Positions 33,335 through 42,912 of a DNA stretch of 64,000 nt are shown in pieces. The notes beneath the pieces were generated by a model that saw only the letters and a program-made list of their open reading frames with translations, was not told the origin of the DNA and ran no database searches. Origin of the DNA: Rhizobium brockwellii (GTDB taxonomy: Bacteria; Pseudomonadota; Alphaproteobacteria; Rhizobiales; Rhizobiaceae). The position numbers and the translations under genes were made by a program. The stretch lies in contig NZ_CP053439.1 of NCBI RefSeq assembly GCF_000769405.2, positions 992,001 through 1,056,000 of the forward strand. The letters run 5' to 3'. Position 1 is the stretch's first letter, and each line of letters opens with the position of its first letter.

Positions 33335-33666
33335 GATGTCAACCTTTCGTCGTTCGGGCCGTGGCCATGGCCAAACGTCCTCTCGATCAGTGTTGCGCCG
33401 CTGCCGGCGGGCGATAGGTTTACCAGTTCCAGGCTATCTTCCGTCGCGACCCGCTCATGACGTTCATCGTCACTGCGAATGCGGTATTGCAGCACATTTC
33501 CTCTGAGAGGCAGCGTGGCGGTAATGCGGTATGTGTCGGGAAGCTTGGAGGGAACGACCAAGAACCCGTCCTTCACTCGGACAGTCTGCCCCACCTTGAA
33601 GATATGCGTTGCTGCCTCGCGCCGGATTGAGCGTCCATTGCGTTGCGGGATGCGCGTAGCGGTCAT
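33331..33666 (-). CDS. Hypothetical protein with KOW/SH3-like barrel pattern, 111 residues
   Basis: The stretch FKVGQTVRVKDGFLVVPSKLPDTYRITATLPLRGNVLQYRIRSDDERHERVATEDSLELV looks like a small beta barrel of the type seen in many short rhizobial proteins. The N-terminus is basic (MTATRIPQRNGRSIRREA). It overlaps its upstream neighbour in an ATGA junction. The function is unknown. Confidence 0.68.
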   Translation of the reverse strand: MTATRIPQRNGRSIRREAATHIFKVGQTVRVKDGFLVVPSKLPDTYRITATLPLRGNVLQYRIRSDDERHERVATEDSLELVNLSPAGSGATLIERTFGHGHGPNDERLTS

Positions 33667-33926
33667 GACGGTTTGTGGTCCTTTTCGATCGCGGTTTCGA
33701 GATCTGACAGGTGGATAGGCATCATCTGCTGCGTCGAACTCTGCGCGGCGATCGCCGGCAGGTGGATGAAGGCGCCGACCCGTCGCCAGGCAAGCCTGGA
33801 AACGCTGTCGATCAATTCCTCGTCATAGTCGACGCGGTATTCTCCGGCTGGCTGCGCCCCGTCGAAGCCGGGCAGGCGGAATGGGGATGAAAAGCGGACG
33901 ACGGTTTGTGTGGTGCGACTTGTCAC
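33663..33926 (-). CDS. Hypothetical protein, 87 residues
   Basis: The first gene of the minus-strand series. It has a beta-rich core: VRFSSPFRLPGFDGAQPAGEYRVDYDEELIDSVSRLAWRRVGAFIHLPA. The block PAGEYRVD.DEE.I....LAWRRV recurs in small Rhizobiales proteins to my knowledge, without a function. GTG start behind CGGAGGCC; the longer frame upstream lacks a site. Translational coupling to the next gene is clear (ATGA). Confidence 0.7.
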   Translation of the reverse strand: MTSRTTQTVVRFSSPFRLPGFDGAQPAGEYRVDYDEELIDSVSRLAWRRVGAFIHLPAIAAQSSTQQMMPIHLSDLETAIEKDHKPS

Positions 33927-34438
33927 GGCTGAGGCCTCCGCAGGAACACACCGATGCGTTTCCTGTATCGTTGAGATCCGAACCGGACGAACTCGAGGCT
34001 GCCGGTACATCCGCGGTCAGCGCCAAGCTCATTCCGGATCAGAACAGGCGAAATCAACGCCGGAACGACGTCATGGATCGCTATCGAGAATTCAGTGGTG
34101 ATGGCGGGTCGTAGGTCTCTGACACCGCGAAGCCAGGTCGGCCAAATCGACGAGGCCTATCATTGCGCCTCGATTGAGCTTAAATCAAGATAAATTCTGA
34201 TTTATATATGAAAAACGCCAAATTAACTCTTCGTTCACGCAAATAAAATGGGACGCGACGGCGCAAAAAATTCTATTCATTTCCTGATTATTACAAAATA
34301 TCAGGTCGGTTTGATTTCCTGAATATCTTAAAAAAATTCCTGCGTGAATAATATTTCTTGGCACTCCTATCAATCGAGTGCCACGAGTGCTATTTATGAG
34401 TTGCAGCCGCCCTACGCGCCGGCAGCAGAAAGACCTCT
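33927..34438. other. Gap between the small-gene operon and groES
   Basis: 512 bases with a very AT-rich half (34180-34360). It must hold the promoter of the minus-strand operon and the heat-shock promoter of groESL. The CIRCE element at 34358 is the only element I can name. Short frames over 33881-34114 have no ribosome binding site. Confidence 0.6.
34358..34384 (+). promoter_or_regulatory. CIRCE operator (HrcA binding site) of groESL
   Basis: TTGGCACTC, nine bases, GAGTGCCAC: the classical inverted repeat with the fixed 9-base spacer, differing from the consensus TTAGCACTC/GAGTGCTAA by symmetrical changes in the same position. It lies 55 bases before the groES ATG. HrcA represses such operons at normal temperature. 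Confidence 0.9.
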
Positions 34439-36440
<2,002 letters not shown>

Positions 36441-36471
36441 GAACAGCCTGAACTGTTCCGGCGTGGCCGGA
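36441..36471 (+). other. Two small hairpins after groEL
   Basis: GAACAG/CTGTTC with a 6-base loop begins at the groEL stop, followed by CCGGC/GCCGG with a 3-base loop. No T-run follows, so they may stabilise the transcript end or be a processing site and allow reading into the next gene. Confidence 0.4.
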
Positions 36472-36506
36472 CGGCGCAACCCGAACAATAGACAGGGAGA
36501 ATTCCA

Positions 36507-36899
36507 ATGTCCGTGCAGAGCAGCAGCAAGACATCGATCACCCAGCGTTTCGAGAGTTACCAGCCATCCAAGACGCTTCTCGTCTGGGCCTGCGTCGTCA
36601 CGGCGATCGCCACGATGATTATCGGCTTCAGCTGGGGAGGTTGGGTAACAGGCGGCACGTCAAGCAAAACGGCAGCCGCCGCCGGCGACACCGCACGCGG
36701 AGAGCTGGCGTCGGCCATTTGTGTCGAGCGGTTCAATGCGGCGCCGGACGCGAGCGCTAAACTGATCGAGTTCAAGGCGATTACCGAAGGCTACAAGCAG
36801 CGGCAGTTCGTCGAGGCCGGCGGTTGGGCGACCATGCCTGGGCAGACTTCACCCGACAGCCGAAGTGTTCAGGCCTGCGCCACCGCGCTTGCCGTCTGA
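36507..36899 (+). CDS. Hypothetical membrane protein, 130 residues
   Basis: It has a polar N-terminus (SVQSSSKTSITQRFESYQPS), one membrane helix (TLLVWACVVTAIATMIIGFSWGGW, about 23-46) and a periplasmic part with two cysteines (ASAICVERFN, VQACATALAV). Similar proteins with the pattern GGWVTGG...A..A....C..RF occur in Rhizobiales; the function is unknown to me. It follows groEL by 66 bases behind GGGAGAATTCC and may be co-transcribed with it. Confidence 0.7.
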   Translation: MSVQSSSKTSITQRFESYQPSKTLLVWACVVTAIATMIIGFSWGGWVTGGTSSKTAAAAGDTARGELASAICVERFNAAPDASAKLIEFKAITEGYKQRQFVEAGGWATMPGQTSPDSRSVQACATALAV

Positions 36900-36910
36900 C
36901 ACCATTCAGA

Positions 36911-36935
36911 GCGCTCCGATATGTGTGCGGAGCGC
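36911..36935 (+). other. Perfect 8-bp hairpin between two small genes
   Basis: GCGCTCCG (36911-36918) and CGGAGCGC (36928-36935) with a 9-base loop, between the stop of the 130-residue gene and the ribosome binding site of the next. No T-run follows, so it is more likely an RNA structure or attenuating hairpin than a full terminator. Confidence 0.55.
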
Positions 36936-36962
36936 CTCCACTCTCAAAGCAGGAAATGACCA

Positions 36963-37124
36963 ATGATCCGTTTCGTGAAAAAGAGCGACCCGCAGCCACC
37001 CGCAGACGACAACCGCTTCCAGAAAATCCGCGAGGCAGCTGCCGACGAGCATAAGAAAGCCGCCAATGACAGCACGCCCCGCCGCGCGCCGCGGGCGCCG
37101 GAAGATGAAGACCCGCTTATCTGA
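36963..37124 (+). CDS. Small hydrophilic protein, 53 residues
   Basis: MIRFVKKSDPQPPADDNRFQ begins a charged, probably disordered protein: KIREAAADEHKKAANDSTPRRAPRAPEDED. ATG behind AGGAAATGACC. Small proteins of this composition are found in Rhizobiales; I know no function. It is the last gene of the groESL neighbourhood and faces the oxidoreductase gene. Confidence 0.6.
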   Translation: MIRFVKKSDPQPPADDNRFQKIREAAADEHKKAANDSTPRRAPRAPEDEDPLI

Positions 37125-37226
37125 GAGGGTATGGAAAGGCGTCCTTGAACAGGTCTCCAGCGCAGCTGTGTAAAGCCGGCATACGGCGCGATCTGAGGAC
37201 AGGGACGCACAGGGCTCCTTGAACAC

Positions 37227-38393
37227 CTAGCGATAATCCAGCCAGATCCCGCCGGCATCGGCGGACCGCACGCAGTTTTCTACCCAGCGCACTCCTTCCA
37301 GTCCCGCATCGACATCGGGAAAGACCAGTTTTTCGATCCCCGCAGGAGCGAGGCCGCGTTCTCTGTTGATGGCAAAGCCGAAGCGGCGATAGAGGTTCGC
37401 CCAGGCTTCGAAGAGACCTTCCGGGTGGCCGCCGCCGATCCGGTCGTCGATCCTGGCCTCGGGATAGAGATAGTCCATGCCACGCTCGAGAATACGGGCC
37501 GGTTCGCCTTGGATCTCGTAGGAGAGCTGGTTCGGCCGCTCGTCCCACCATTCGATACTGGCCTTCGAGCCGACGATGCGGATCTTCTGGCCGTGCATGG
37601 AGCCGGCATTGACGGCGCTCGACCAGATGGTGGCGATCGCGCCATTATCATATTCCATCAGGGTCACCGCATTGTCTTCGAGCGGCGCTCGGCTTTTGAC
37701 GAAGCTCTGGCGGGTGCAGAGGAGACGTCTGATCTTGAGGTGCGGCAGGATGACCTTGGCGATATAAAGTGGGTGGGTCCCGACATCGCCGAGGACATAG
37801 CTGGGACCTGCGAATTTCGGATCGACGCGCCACCGCGTCGAGGGGTTCAGCTCCTCCACCGCAGCACTATGGAAACCATGGGCGAACTGCAGGCTGACGA
37901 TGCGGATTTCGCCGAGATCGCCATTCCTGACCATGGCGCGCGCCTGCTCGATCATCTGATGGCCGGCATAACCATAGGTCACGCCGACGATACGGCCGCG
38001 CGCCTGGGAAAGTGCCTTCAGCTCTTCGGCTTCGGTGGTCGTGAAGCAGAGCGGCTTTTCGCAGATCACATGCAGATCATGTTCGAGTGCTGCCTTGCAG
38101 ATCGCAAAATGGGTATTGTTGGGTGTTGCGATCGACACGGCCTCGATGCCGTCGGCCCGCCCGGCCTCGGCTGCAAACATCGTCGCAAAGTCCCGGTAGC
38201 TCCGCTCTTCGTCGAGCCCCAGATCGGCGCCGAAGGCGCGACCGCGTTCCGGATCGATATCGAAGGCGCCCGCTGCGAGTTCGAAAACACCGTCGCGATG
38301 GGCTGCCGAGCGATGAATATAGCCGATCTGGCTGCCTCTGCCGCCGCCGACCATTCCCCAACGGATCGGCTTTCGCCTGTCATTCGTCATCAT
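37227..38393 (-). CDS. Gfo/Idh/MocA family oxidoreductase
   Basis: A 388-residue NAD(P)-dependent dehydrogenase acting on a sugar or polyol. The Rossmann motif GMVGGGRGSQIGYIHRSAAHRD lies near residue 13, the family signature CEKPLCFTTTEAEELKAL near 100, and the catalytic Lys is in EKP. The closing part matches the C-terminal alpha/beta domain. It is the last gene of a three-gene series with two isomerase/epimerases. ATG after GGGAAAAG; a second Met follows directly. Confidence 0.88.
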   Translation of the reverse strand: MMTNDRRKPIRWGMVGGGRGSQIGYIHRSAAHRDGVFELAAGAFDIDPERGRAFGADLGLDEERSYRDFATMFAAEAGRADGIEAVSIATPNNTHFAICKAALEHDLHVICEKPLCFTTTEAEELKALSQARGRIVGVTYGYAGHQMIEQARAMVRNGDLGEIRIVSLQFAHGFHSAAVEELNPSTRWRVDPKFAGPSYVLGDVGTHPLYIAKVILPHLKIRRLLCTRQSFVKSRAPLEDNAVTLMEYDNGAIATIWSSAVNAGSMHGQKIRIVGSKASIEWWDERPNQLSYEIQGEPARILERGMDYLYPEARIDDRIGGGHPEGLFEAWANLYRRFGFAINRERGLAPAGIEKLVFPDVDAGLEGVRWVENCVRSADAGGIWLDYR

Positions 38394-38400
38394 CTTTTCC

Positions 38401-39324
38401 CTAAAAACCAACCGACCGCAGGTAATCGCGGCTTTGCTTCACATCTTCGAGGCTGCCGGCAACATTCCTCGGATCGCGTTCCTGCTCGACGGTGATGAAG
38501 CCGTGATAACCGATCTCCTCGAGCGTCCGCTTGACGGCAGGATAATCGATGACGCCGCGACCGATCGGGCACATCACGCCCTGTCCGCAGGCATCGAAGA
38601 AGCGGATCTTCTCGCCAAGCACGCGGTCGAAGACGGTCTGGTCGATGTCCTTGAAGTGGACATAGTCGAGCCTGTCGGCATAGCGGCGAAGCATCTCCAC
38701 GGGATCCATGCCGGCATAATAGCTATGGCCGGTATCGAGGCAGAAGCCGGCGATCTCCTGCGGAATGTCACCTGCCACCCGCTCGATTTCATCGGCGAAT
38801 TCGATATAGCCGCCCGCATGCGGGTGGATGACGGCGCGCACGCCGTATTTGCGGTGAGCGCGTTCGGCAATCGCCGTGATATTGGCGATCATCCCGGCCC
38901 AAGCCTTGTCGTCGAGACGCGGCGCACGATCGGAATGGCCTGCGGCATAGTCCCGCTCGTCGTGCCCCCAATCCATGACCGTGAGATAGGGGGTCCTGAA
39001 CCGCTGGCCCGCCACCTGTTCCGGCTGCGGCAGCCTGGTGATGACGGCGCAGATTTCATCCGTCTGCCGCAGCAATACCTCCCGGTTTTCAGGAGAGACC
39101 AGATCGTCGAAGATCGTGCCGGCGACGATGAAGAGATTGCGCTCGGTGAGCGCCTTGGTGACGAGCGCATCATCGAGCGGCACGTAGCCATAGGGTCCGA
39201 GTTCGAGGCCGCCATAGCCGGCCGCCGCCGCCTCGTCGAAGACGCGTTCCCAGGCGGGAAGGTTTGGATTGTTGACGTCGTCTACGCCCCAGCAGCAGGG
39301 GGCTGTCGTAATCGTGATGGTCAC
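38401..39324 (-). CDS. Sugar phosphate isomerase/epimerase (IolE-like TIM barrel)
   Basis: A 307-residue TIM-barrel protein of the AP_endonuc_2/IolE group. Metal ligands are expected in AVIHPHAGGYIEF (near 170), CLDTGHSYYAGMDP (near 200), YVHFKDI (near 230) and the Glu in FITVEQERDP (near 285). The start TAPCCWGVDD is like 2-keto-myo-inositol dehydratases. Function in polyol or inositol catabolism is likely; the exact reaction is unknown. Seven bases separate it from the dehydrogenase start. Confidence 0.85.
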   Translation of the reverse strand: MTITITTAPCCWGVDDVNNPNLPAWERVFDEAAAAGYGGLELGPYGYVPLDDALVTKALTERNLFIVAGTIFDDLVSPENREVLLRQTDEICAVITRLPQPEQVAGQRFRTPYLTVMDWGHDERDYAAGHSDRAPRLDDKAWAGMIANITAIAERAHRKYGVRAVIHPHAGGYIEFADEIERVAGDIPQEIAGFCLDTGHSYYAGMDPVEMLRRYADRLDYVHFKDIDQTVFDRVLGEKIRFFDACGQGVMCPIGRGVIDYPAVKRTLEEIGYHGFITVEQERDPRNVAGSLEDVKQSRDYLRSVGF

Positions 39325-39366
39325 GGTTTTATTCCTGATAGTGGGTGCCGGGGCGGATGTGGGCGA

Positions 39367-40281
39367 TCAGCCAAGTTTCCCGGGCCAGTATTTGTCGACA
39401 TATTTCTGGATTTCGGAGCGCATGAAGCGGCCGGAATCGTCGGCGCGCTCCTCCCAGCCGAAGACGCAGGCGGTGATGATGCCGTCGAACCCGACCGCGG
39501 CGAGCGAGGAGAAGAAGACATCCCAATTGATCTCGCCCTGGTACATATCCATGTGCTGATGGATTGTGACCTTCGCCCCCGGCGGATTGATGATATAGCG
39601 CAGCCCGGACGACGCCTTGTGATTATAGGTATCGGCCACATGCACATGGGCGATCAGCGGGCCGGCATCGCGGATCATCCGCGCCATGTCGTCACCGAAA
39701 TAGAAGGTATGCGGCGCGCAATAGAGGAATTTGACGTTCGTCGAGCCGATGGTCTTCAGCATGTCGATCGCCGGATGCAGCGTTTCGCACCAGTCTTCGG
39801 GATGCGGTTCCATGTTGAGCGTGACGCCCTCGCGCTCGAACACCGGAATGAGCTCTTCTATCGAGCGCCACCAGGCAGCCTCGCTGTGCTCGTGGGTATG
39901 CATGCCGCCGCAGCAGCTGGCGCGGTGGCTGCGATCCGGCGACGGCCCGCGGCCGAATTCCGAGTTCATCGTATCGCAGCCCATTTCGGCCGAAATGGCG
40001 ATCGCTTCCTTCCAGTAACGCACTGCTGCCTGCCGCTCGTCCTCATGCGGGCTCGCCCAACGGTACATCGGCAGGATCGAGGCGAGCTGGACGCCGTGAT
40101 CCTTGAGGGCCGCCTTGAATTCCGCGATGCGTTCCTTGTGCGCCCGCGGGCGCACCCACCAGGGCAGAAAATCGTCACGCGGTGAAAGCTCGATATGCTC
40201 ATAGCCGAGCTCCGCTGCCTTGCGGCAGAGGTCGCGCAGATTGAGGTGACGGTGCATATACGGGTCGAGTGCGATCTTCAT
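39367..40281 (-). CDS. Sugar phosphate isomerase/epimerase (TIM barrel)
   Basis: A 304-residue TIM-barrel protein: KIALDPYMHRHLNLRDLCRKAAELGYEHIELSPRDDFLPW at the start, TLNMEPHPEDWCETLHPAIDML near 180 (metal ligand Glu), HVHVADTYNH near 225 and FDGIITACVFGWEER at the end. It is a paralogue of its downstream neighbour but from another subgroup. ATG start. It is the first gene of the minus-strand catabolic series and is divergent from LacI. Confidence 0.85.
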   Translation of the reverse strand: MKIALDPYMHRHLNLRDLCRKAAELGYEHIELSPRDDFLPWWVRPRAHKERIAEFKAALKDHGVQLASILPMYRWASPHEDERQAAVRYWKEAIAISAEMGCDTMNSEFGRGPSPDRSHRASCCGGMHTHEHSEAAWWRSIEELIPVFEREGVTLNMEPHPEDWCETLHPAIDMLKTIGSTNVKFLYCAPHTFYFGDDMARMIRDAGPLIAHVHVADTYNHKASSGLRYIINPPGAKVTIHQHMDMYQGEINWDVFFSSLAAVGFDGIITACVFGWEERADDSGRFMRSEIQKYVDKYWPGKLG

Positions 40282-40415
40282 CTGGTTCCTCCGTCATCCC
40301 CGGCCGCGTCGTGCCGGCGGATGATCCTTGATCTCGGTTGTTTTGGACCGTCCAGTGCTCCTCCCGGATTGCTGGCACGATACGGCTGCGGCGCCCCCAT
40401 GTTCCAATGCTTCCT

Positions 40416-40431
40416 TGATCAAATTTGATCA
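40416..40431. promoter_or_regulatory. Perfect 16-bp palindrome, candidate LacI operator
   Basis: TGATCAAA/TTTGATCA lies between the LacI gene and the divergent catabolic genes, about 57 bases before the LacI ATG and 135 before the other start. Size, symmetry and place fit a LacI-type operator acting on both promoters. Confidence 0.6.
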
Positions 40432-40488
40432 TTGACCTCACAGCAGGCCGATGCTTTGCTGTGTCAGCTTTGGAAGTGGGTGAGCCTG

Positions 40489-41490
40489 ATGAAGGTGACT
40501 TTGAAGGATGTCGCAAGCCAAGCCGGCGTTGGCACAGCGACCGTCGAGCGCGTCCTCAACGGCCGCGGCGGCGTGCGGCCAGAGACGGTGGAGAAAGTCT
40601 TCCTGGCGGCAAGACAGCTTGAATACCGGTCAAGCCTGCCGGTCGCCCATCGCGGTCTGATCCGCATAGAGGTGATCCTCGTTCGCCCGGAGACCAGCTT
40701 CTATTCGCGTCTGAACCGGGCATTCGAACGCATCGCCGCCTCGCTCGACGACAGCATCACCGTTCACCGCACCTTCGTTCGCGAGAATGAGCCGGCGCAA
40801 TTCGCCCGCTACATCGCCAACCCGACGGCACGCCGGTCGGCGCTGATCGTGGTCGCGCCCGACCATGCCGATGTCGTCACCAGCGTGCGCAAGGCGGCCG
40901 GTCTCGGTATTCCCGTCGTTCAGATCATGACCCGTCCGGCCCCGGAACTGCCCTATGTCGGCATCGACAACTATGCTGCCGGACGCACAGCAGCTCACTA
41001 CATGTCGGGCATGCTGGCGCAGCGCCCAGGTTCGTTCGTTGCTCTCTGTCACAGCGGCGCCTATGAGAACCATAAGGAGCGGATCCGCGGATTCTCCAGC
41101 TATCTCTCGGAGAAGGGTTCAAACGAGCATCGTTTCATCGAGGTCATGTTCGACCTCGATGACGAGCACAATGCCATCGAGCTCCTGCAAGCGGCACTCC
41201 GGCGGGAGCCCGGCATCATCGGTGTCTATAGTGCGGGCGGTGACAACAAGGGTGTTGCCAGGGTGCTCGAGGCCAACAAGGCTAGGCGGCCGTTTTGGGT
41301 CGGCCACGAATTGACGCGAGAGACGCAGGACTATCTCAGCCGTGGCATCATGTCGATCGTGCTCGACCAAGCGCCTGAGGTCCAGGCGAGGCGATCGATA
41401 GACCTTGCCCTCAACAGGCTTGGTCTCATCGAGGTGGAGGTCAGCGACGAGCCGGTGCGCTTCCTGACGATCACATCGGAAAATCTCTGA
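40489..41490 (+). CDS. LacI family transcriptional regulator
   Basis: A 333-residue LacI-type repressor. The HTH is at residues 3-25 (VTLKDVASQAGVGTATVERVLNGRGGVRPET); its recognition helix has TVERVLNG instead of the usual TVSRVLNG. The ligand domain is of the periplasmic-binding-protein type 4 form (EVILVRPETSFYSRLNRAFERIA; GIIGVYSAGGDNKGVARVLEA), as in sugar-sensing regulators of rhizobia. It is divergent from the dehydrogenase/isomerase genes. The ATG before KVTLKDV is preferred over an in-frame ATG at 40432. Confidence 0.9.
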   Translation: MKVTLKDVASQAGVGTATVERVLNGRGGVRPETVEKVFLAARQLEYRSSLPVAHRGLIRIEVILVRPETSFYSRLNRAFERIAASLDDSITVHRTFVRENEPAQFARYIANPTARRSALIVVAPDHADVVTSVRKAAGLGIPVVQIMTRPAPELPYVGIDNYAAGRTAAHYMSGMLAQRPGSFVALCHSGAYENHKERIRGFSSYLSEKGSNEHRFIEVMFDLDDEHNAIELLQAALRREPGIIGVYSAGGDNKGVARVLEANKARRPFWVGHELTRETQDYLSRGIMSIVLDQAPEVQARRSIDLALNRLGLIEVEVSDEPVRFLTITSENL

Positions 41491-41559
41491 GGCGGGATAA
41501 GGATGCCCGGATAATCCGCTCGAATGAGAGCCAGCGGCTTTCACGACGCCGGCGCGGAG

Positions 41560-42465
41560 TTACTGCAGCTGTGGTTTCTTGAGAAAGCTGTTGCGGTCGG
41601 CGGACTTGATGCGCAGCCAGGCTTCCCGGCCGTTCCTGAGAATGCGCATGGGGATCTCGGCGCCGGCCGGGCCGCTGCTCCAGACCTTGCGGTAGAAATC
41701 GGCCAGGCCATCGACCTCTTCGTCGCGGATTTCCGAAATGATATCGCCCTGACGCAGGCCCGCCTGAGCAGCCGGACCGCCTTCGGCCACGCTCATGACC
41801 ACCACGCCGCCATTGCTTTCGGCGGAGAAGGCGCCTAGCCAAGGTCGCGGCGGCCTATTGACTTGGCCCCGGTTCAAGAGATCGTCGAGGATCGGCGACA
41901 AAAGGTCGATCGGCACGACCATGTTGATATCCGCAACCTCGTCGCCATGGCTCATCTGCAGGCGAAGTGATCCGATACCGAGAAGCTTGCCGTCCGAACC
42001 GATCAGTGCCGCACCACCCCATGAGGGATGGGCTGGTGCTGTGAAAATCGCCTCGTCCAGCAAATATTCCCAATAGCCGGCAAATTCCTGCCGGGCTACG
42101 ATATTTGCCTCGACGAACTCACCAATACCATCGGCCAGTACGACGGGGTCGCCGGCCTTGGCCGTGGCCGCGTCGCCGAGATCCACCGCCGGGGCATTCA
42201 GAGGGCCAAGCGCCTGCACCAGGCCGAAGCCGCTTTCCTGATCATAGGCAAGCGCATGCGCTGGAACCACGCGCCCGTCATGGGTCGTGAGCCACACCTC
42301 TTCGGCTTCGGTGATGAGATAACCGATGGTCAGCACCAGCCCGTTGTCGCGAATGACCACGCCGCTGCCTTCCCGGACAGTGCCCAGCGTCTCCGCCGTG
42401 AAGGCATCTTCCGGAATGGAGGAACGGACGGCCACGACTGACCGCAAAATCGGATCGATATTCAT
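41560..42465 (-). CDS. HtrA/S1C-like PDZ protein lacking the catalytic triad
   Basis: A 301-residue protein with the HtrA-type trypsin fold (about 1-190) and one PDZ domain (about 205-290: GGVVVMSVAEGGPAAQAGLRQGDIISEI). The triad residues are replaced: His by Tyr49 (LTIGYLITEAE), Asp by Gly79 (DQESGFGLVQ) and Ser by Trp149 (HPSWGGAAL). It has no signal peptide at this start. It is thus probably a non-proteolytic, peptide-binding or regulatory member. The ATG before NIDPILRS has GGATGAAAG in front. Confidence 0.82.
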   Translation of the reverse strand: MNIDPILRSVVAVRSSIPEDAFTAETLGTVREGSGVVIRDNGLVLTIGYLITEAEEVWLTTHDGRVVPAHALAYDQESGFGLVQALGPLNAPAVDLGDAATAKAGDPVVLADGIGEFVEANIVARQEFAGYWEYLLDEAIFTAPAHPSWGGAALIGSDGKLLGIGSLRLQMSHGDEVADINMVVPIDLLSPILDDLLNRGQVNRPPRPWLGAFSAESNGGVVVMSVAEGGPAAQAGLRQGDIISEIRDEEVDGLADFYRKVWSSGPAGAEIPMRILRNGREAWLRIKSADRNSFLKKPQLQ

Positions 42466-42912
42466 GCTTTCATCCCAATGGGCGCCGGCGCGAAAGGCCG
42501 AAATCCGGCGCACTCTACCTTGAATAAGTAAGAAGATGGACGGGCGGAGGCAAGGCTGCGGCGGAGGGAATTTCCGCTCCCGCATTTGATGATGCGCCGG
42601 CATTGTGGAAATATCCAAGGGGCTACAGCGCCGCCCATCTTTCAGACGCGCAAAGGACGCTTAGCACTTTGAATCGCTGGGGAATGCGGCAAGGGAATCG
42701 CCAATTCCGTGGGAGCCTGCGCAATGCATTCAATCCGGGATCAAATCGGTTGGAAAATTGCGATTTCCGTAAAATCTCATAGAGCGCAACATTACGCCAT
42801 TCCATCGACCAGCCTCTCCAATCTTGTCGGCATAATATTTTTTGATGACATCGGCACTGTGCAACAATATACGGTCAATCCTATCAGGAATCAGACTGAC
42901 ACGGATCACGAC
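42466..42912. other. Divergent promoter region between the HtrA-like and MocR genes
   Basis: About 447 bases. An AT-rich part at 42815-42870 probably carries the MocR promoter. Frames running in from 42618 and 42709 lack ribosome binding sites and coding character. No named element is seen. Confidence 0.45.

Noticed and set aside
42623..42805. 60-codon minus-strand frame upstream of the MocR gene
   Set aside because: No ribosome binding site, mixed codon use and no family resemblance.
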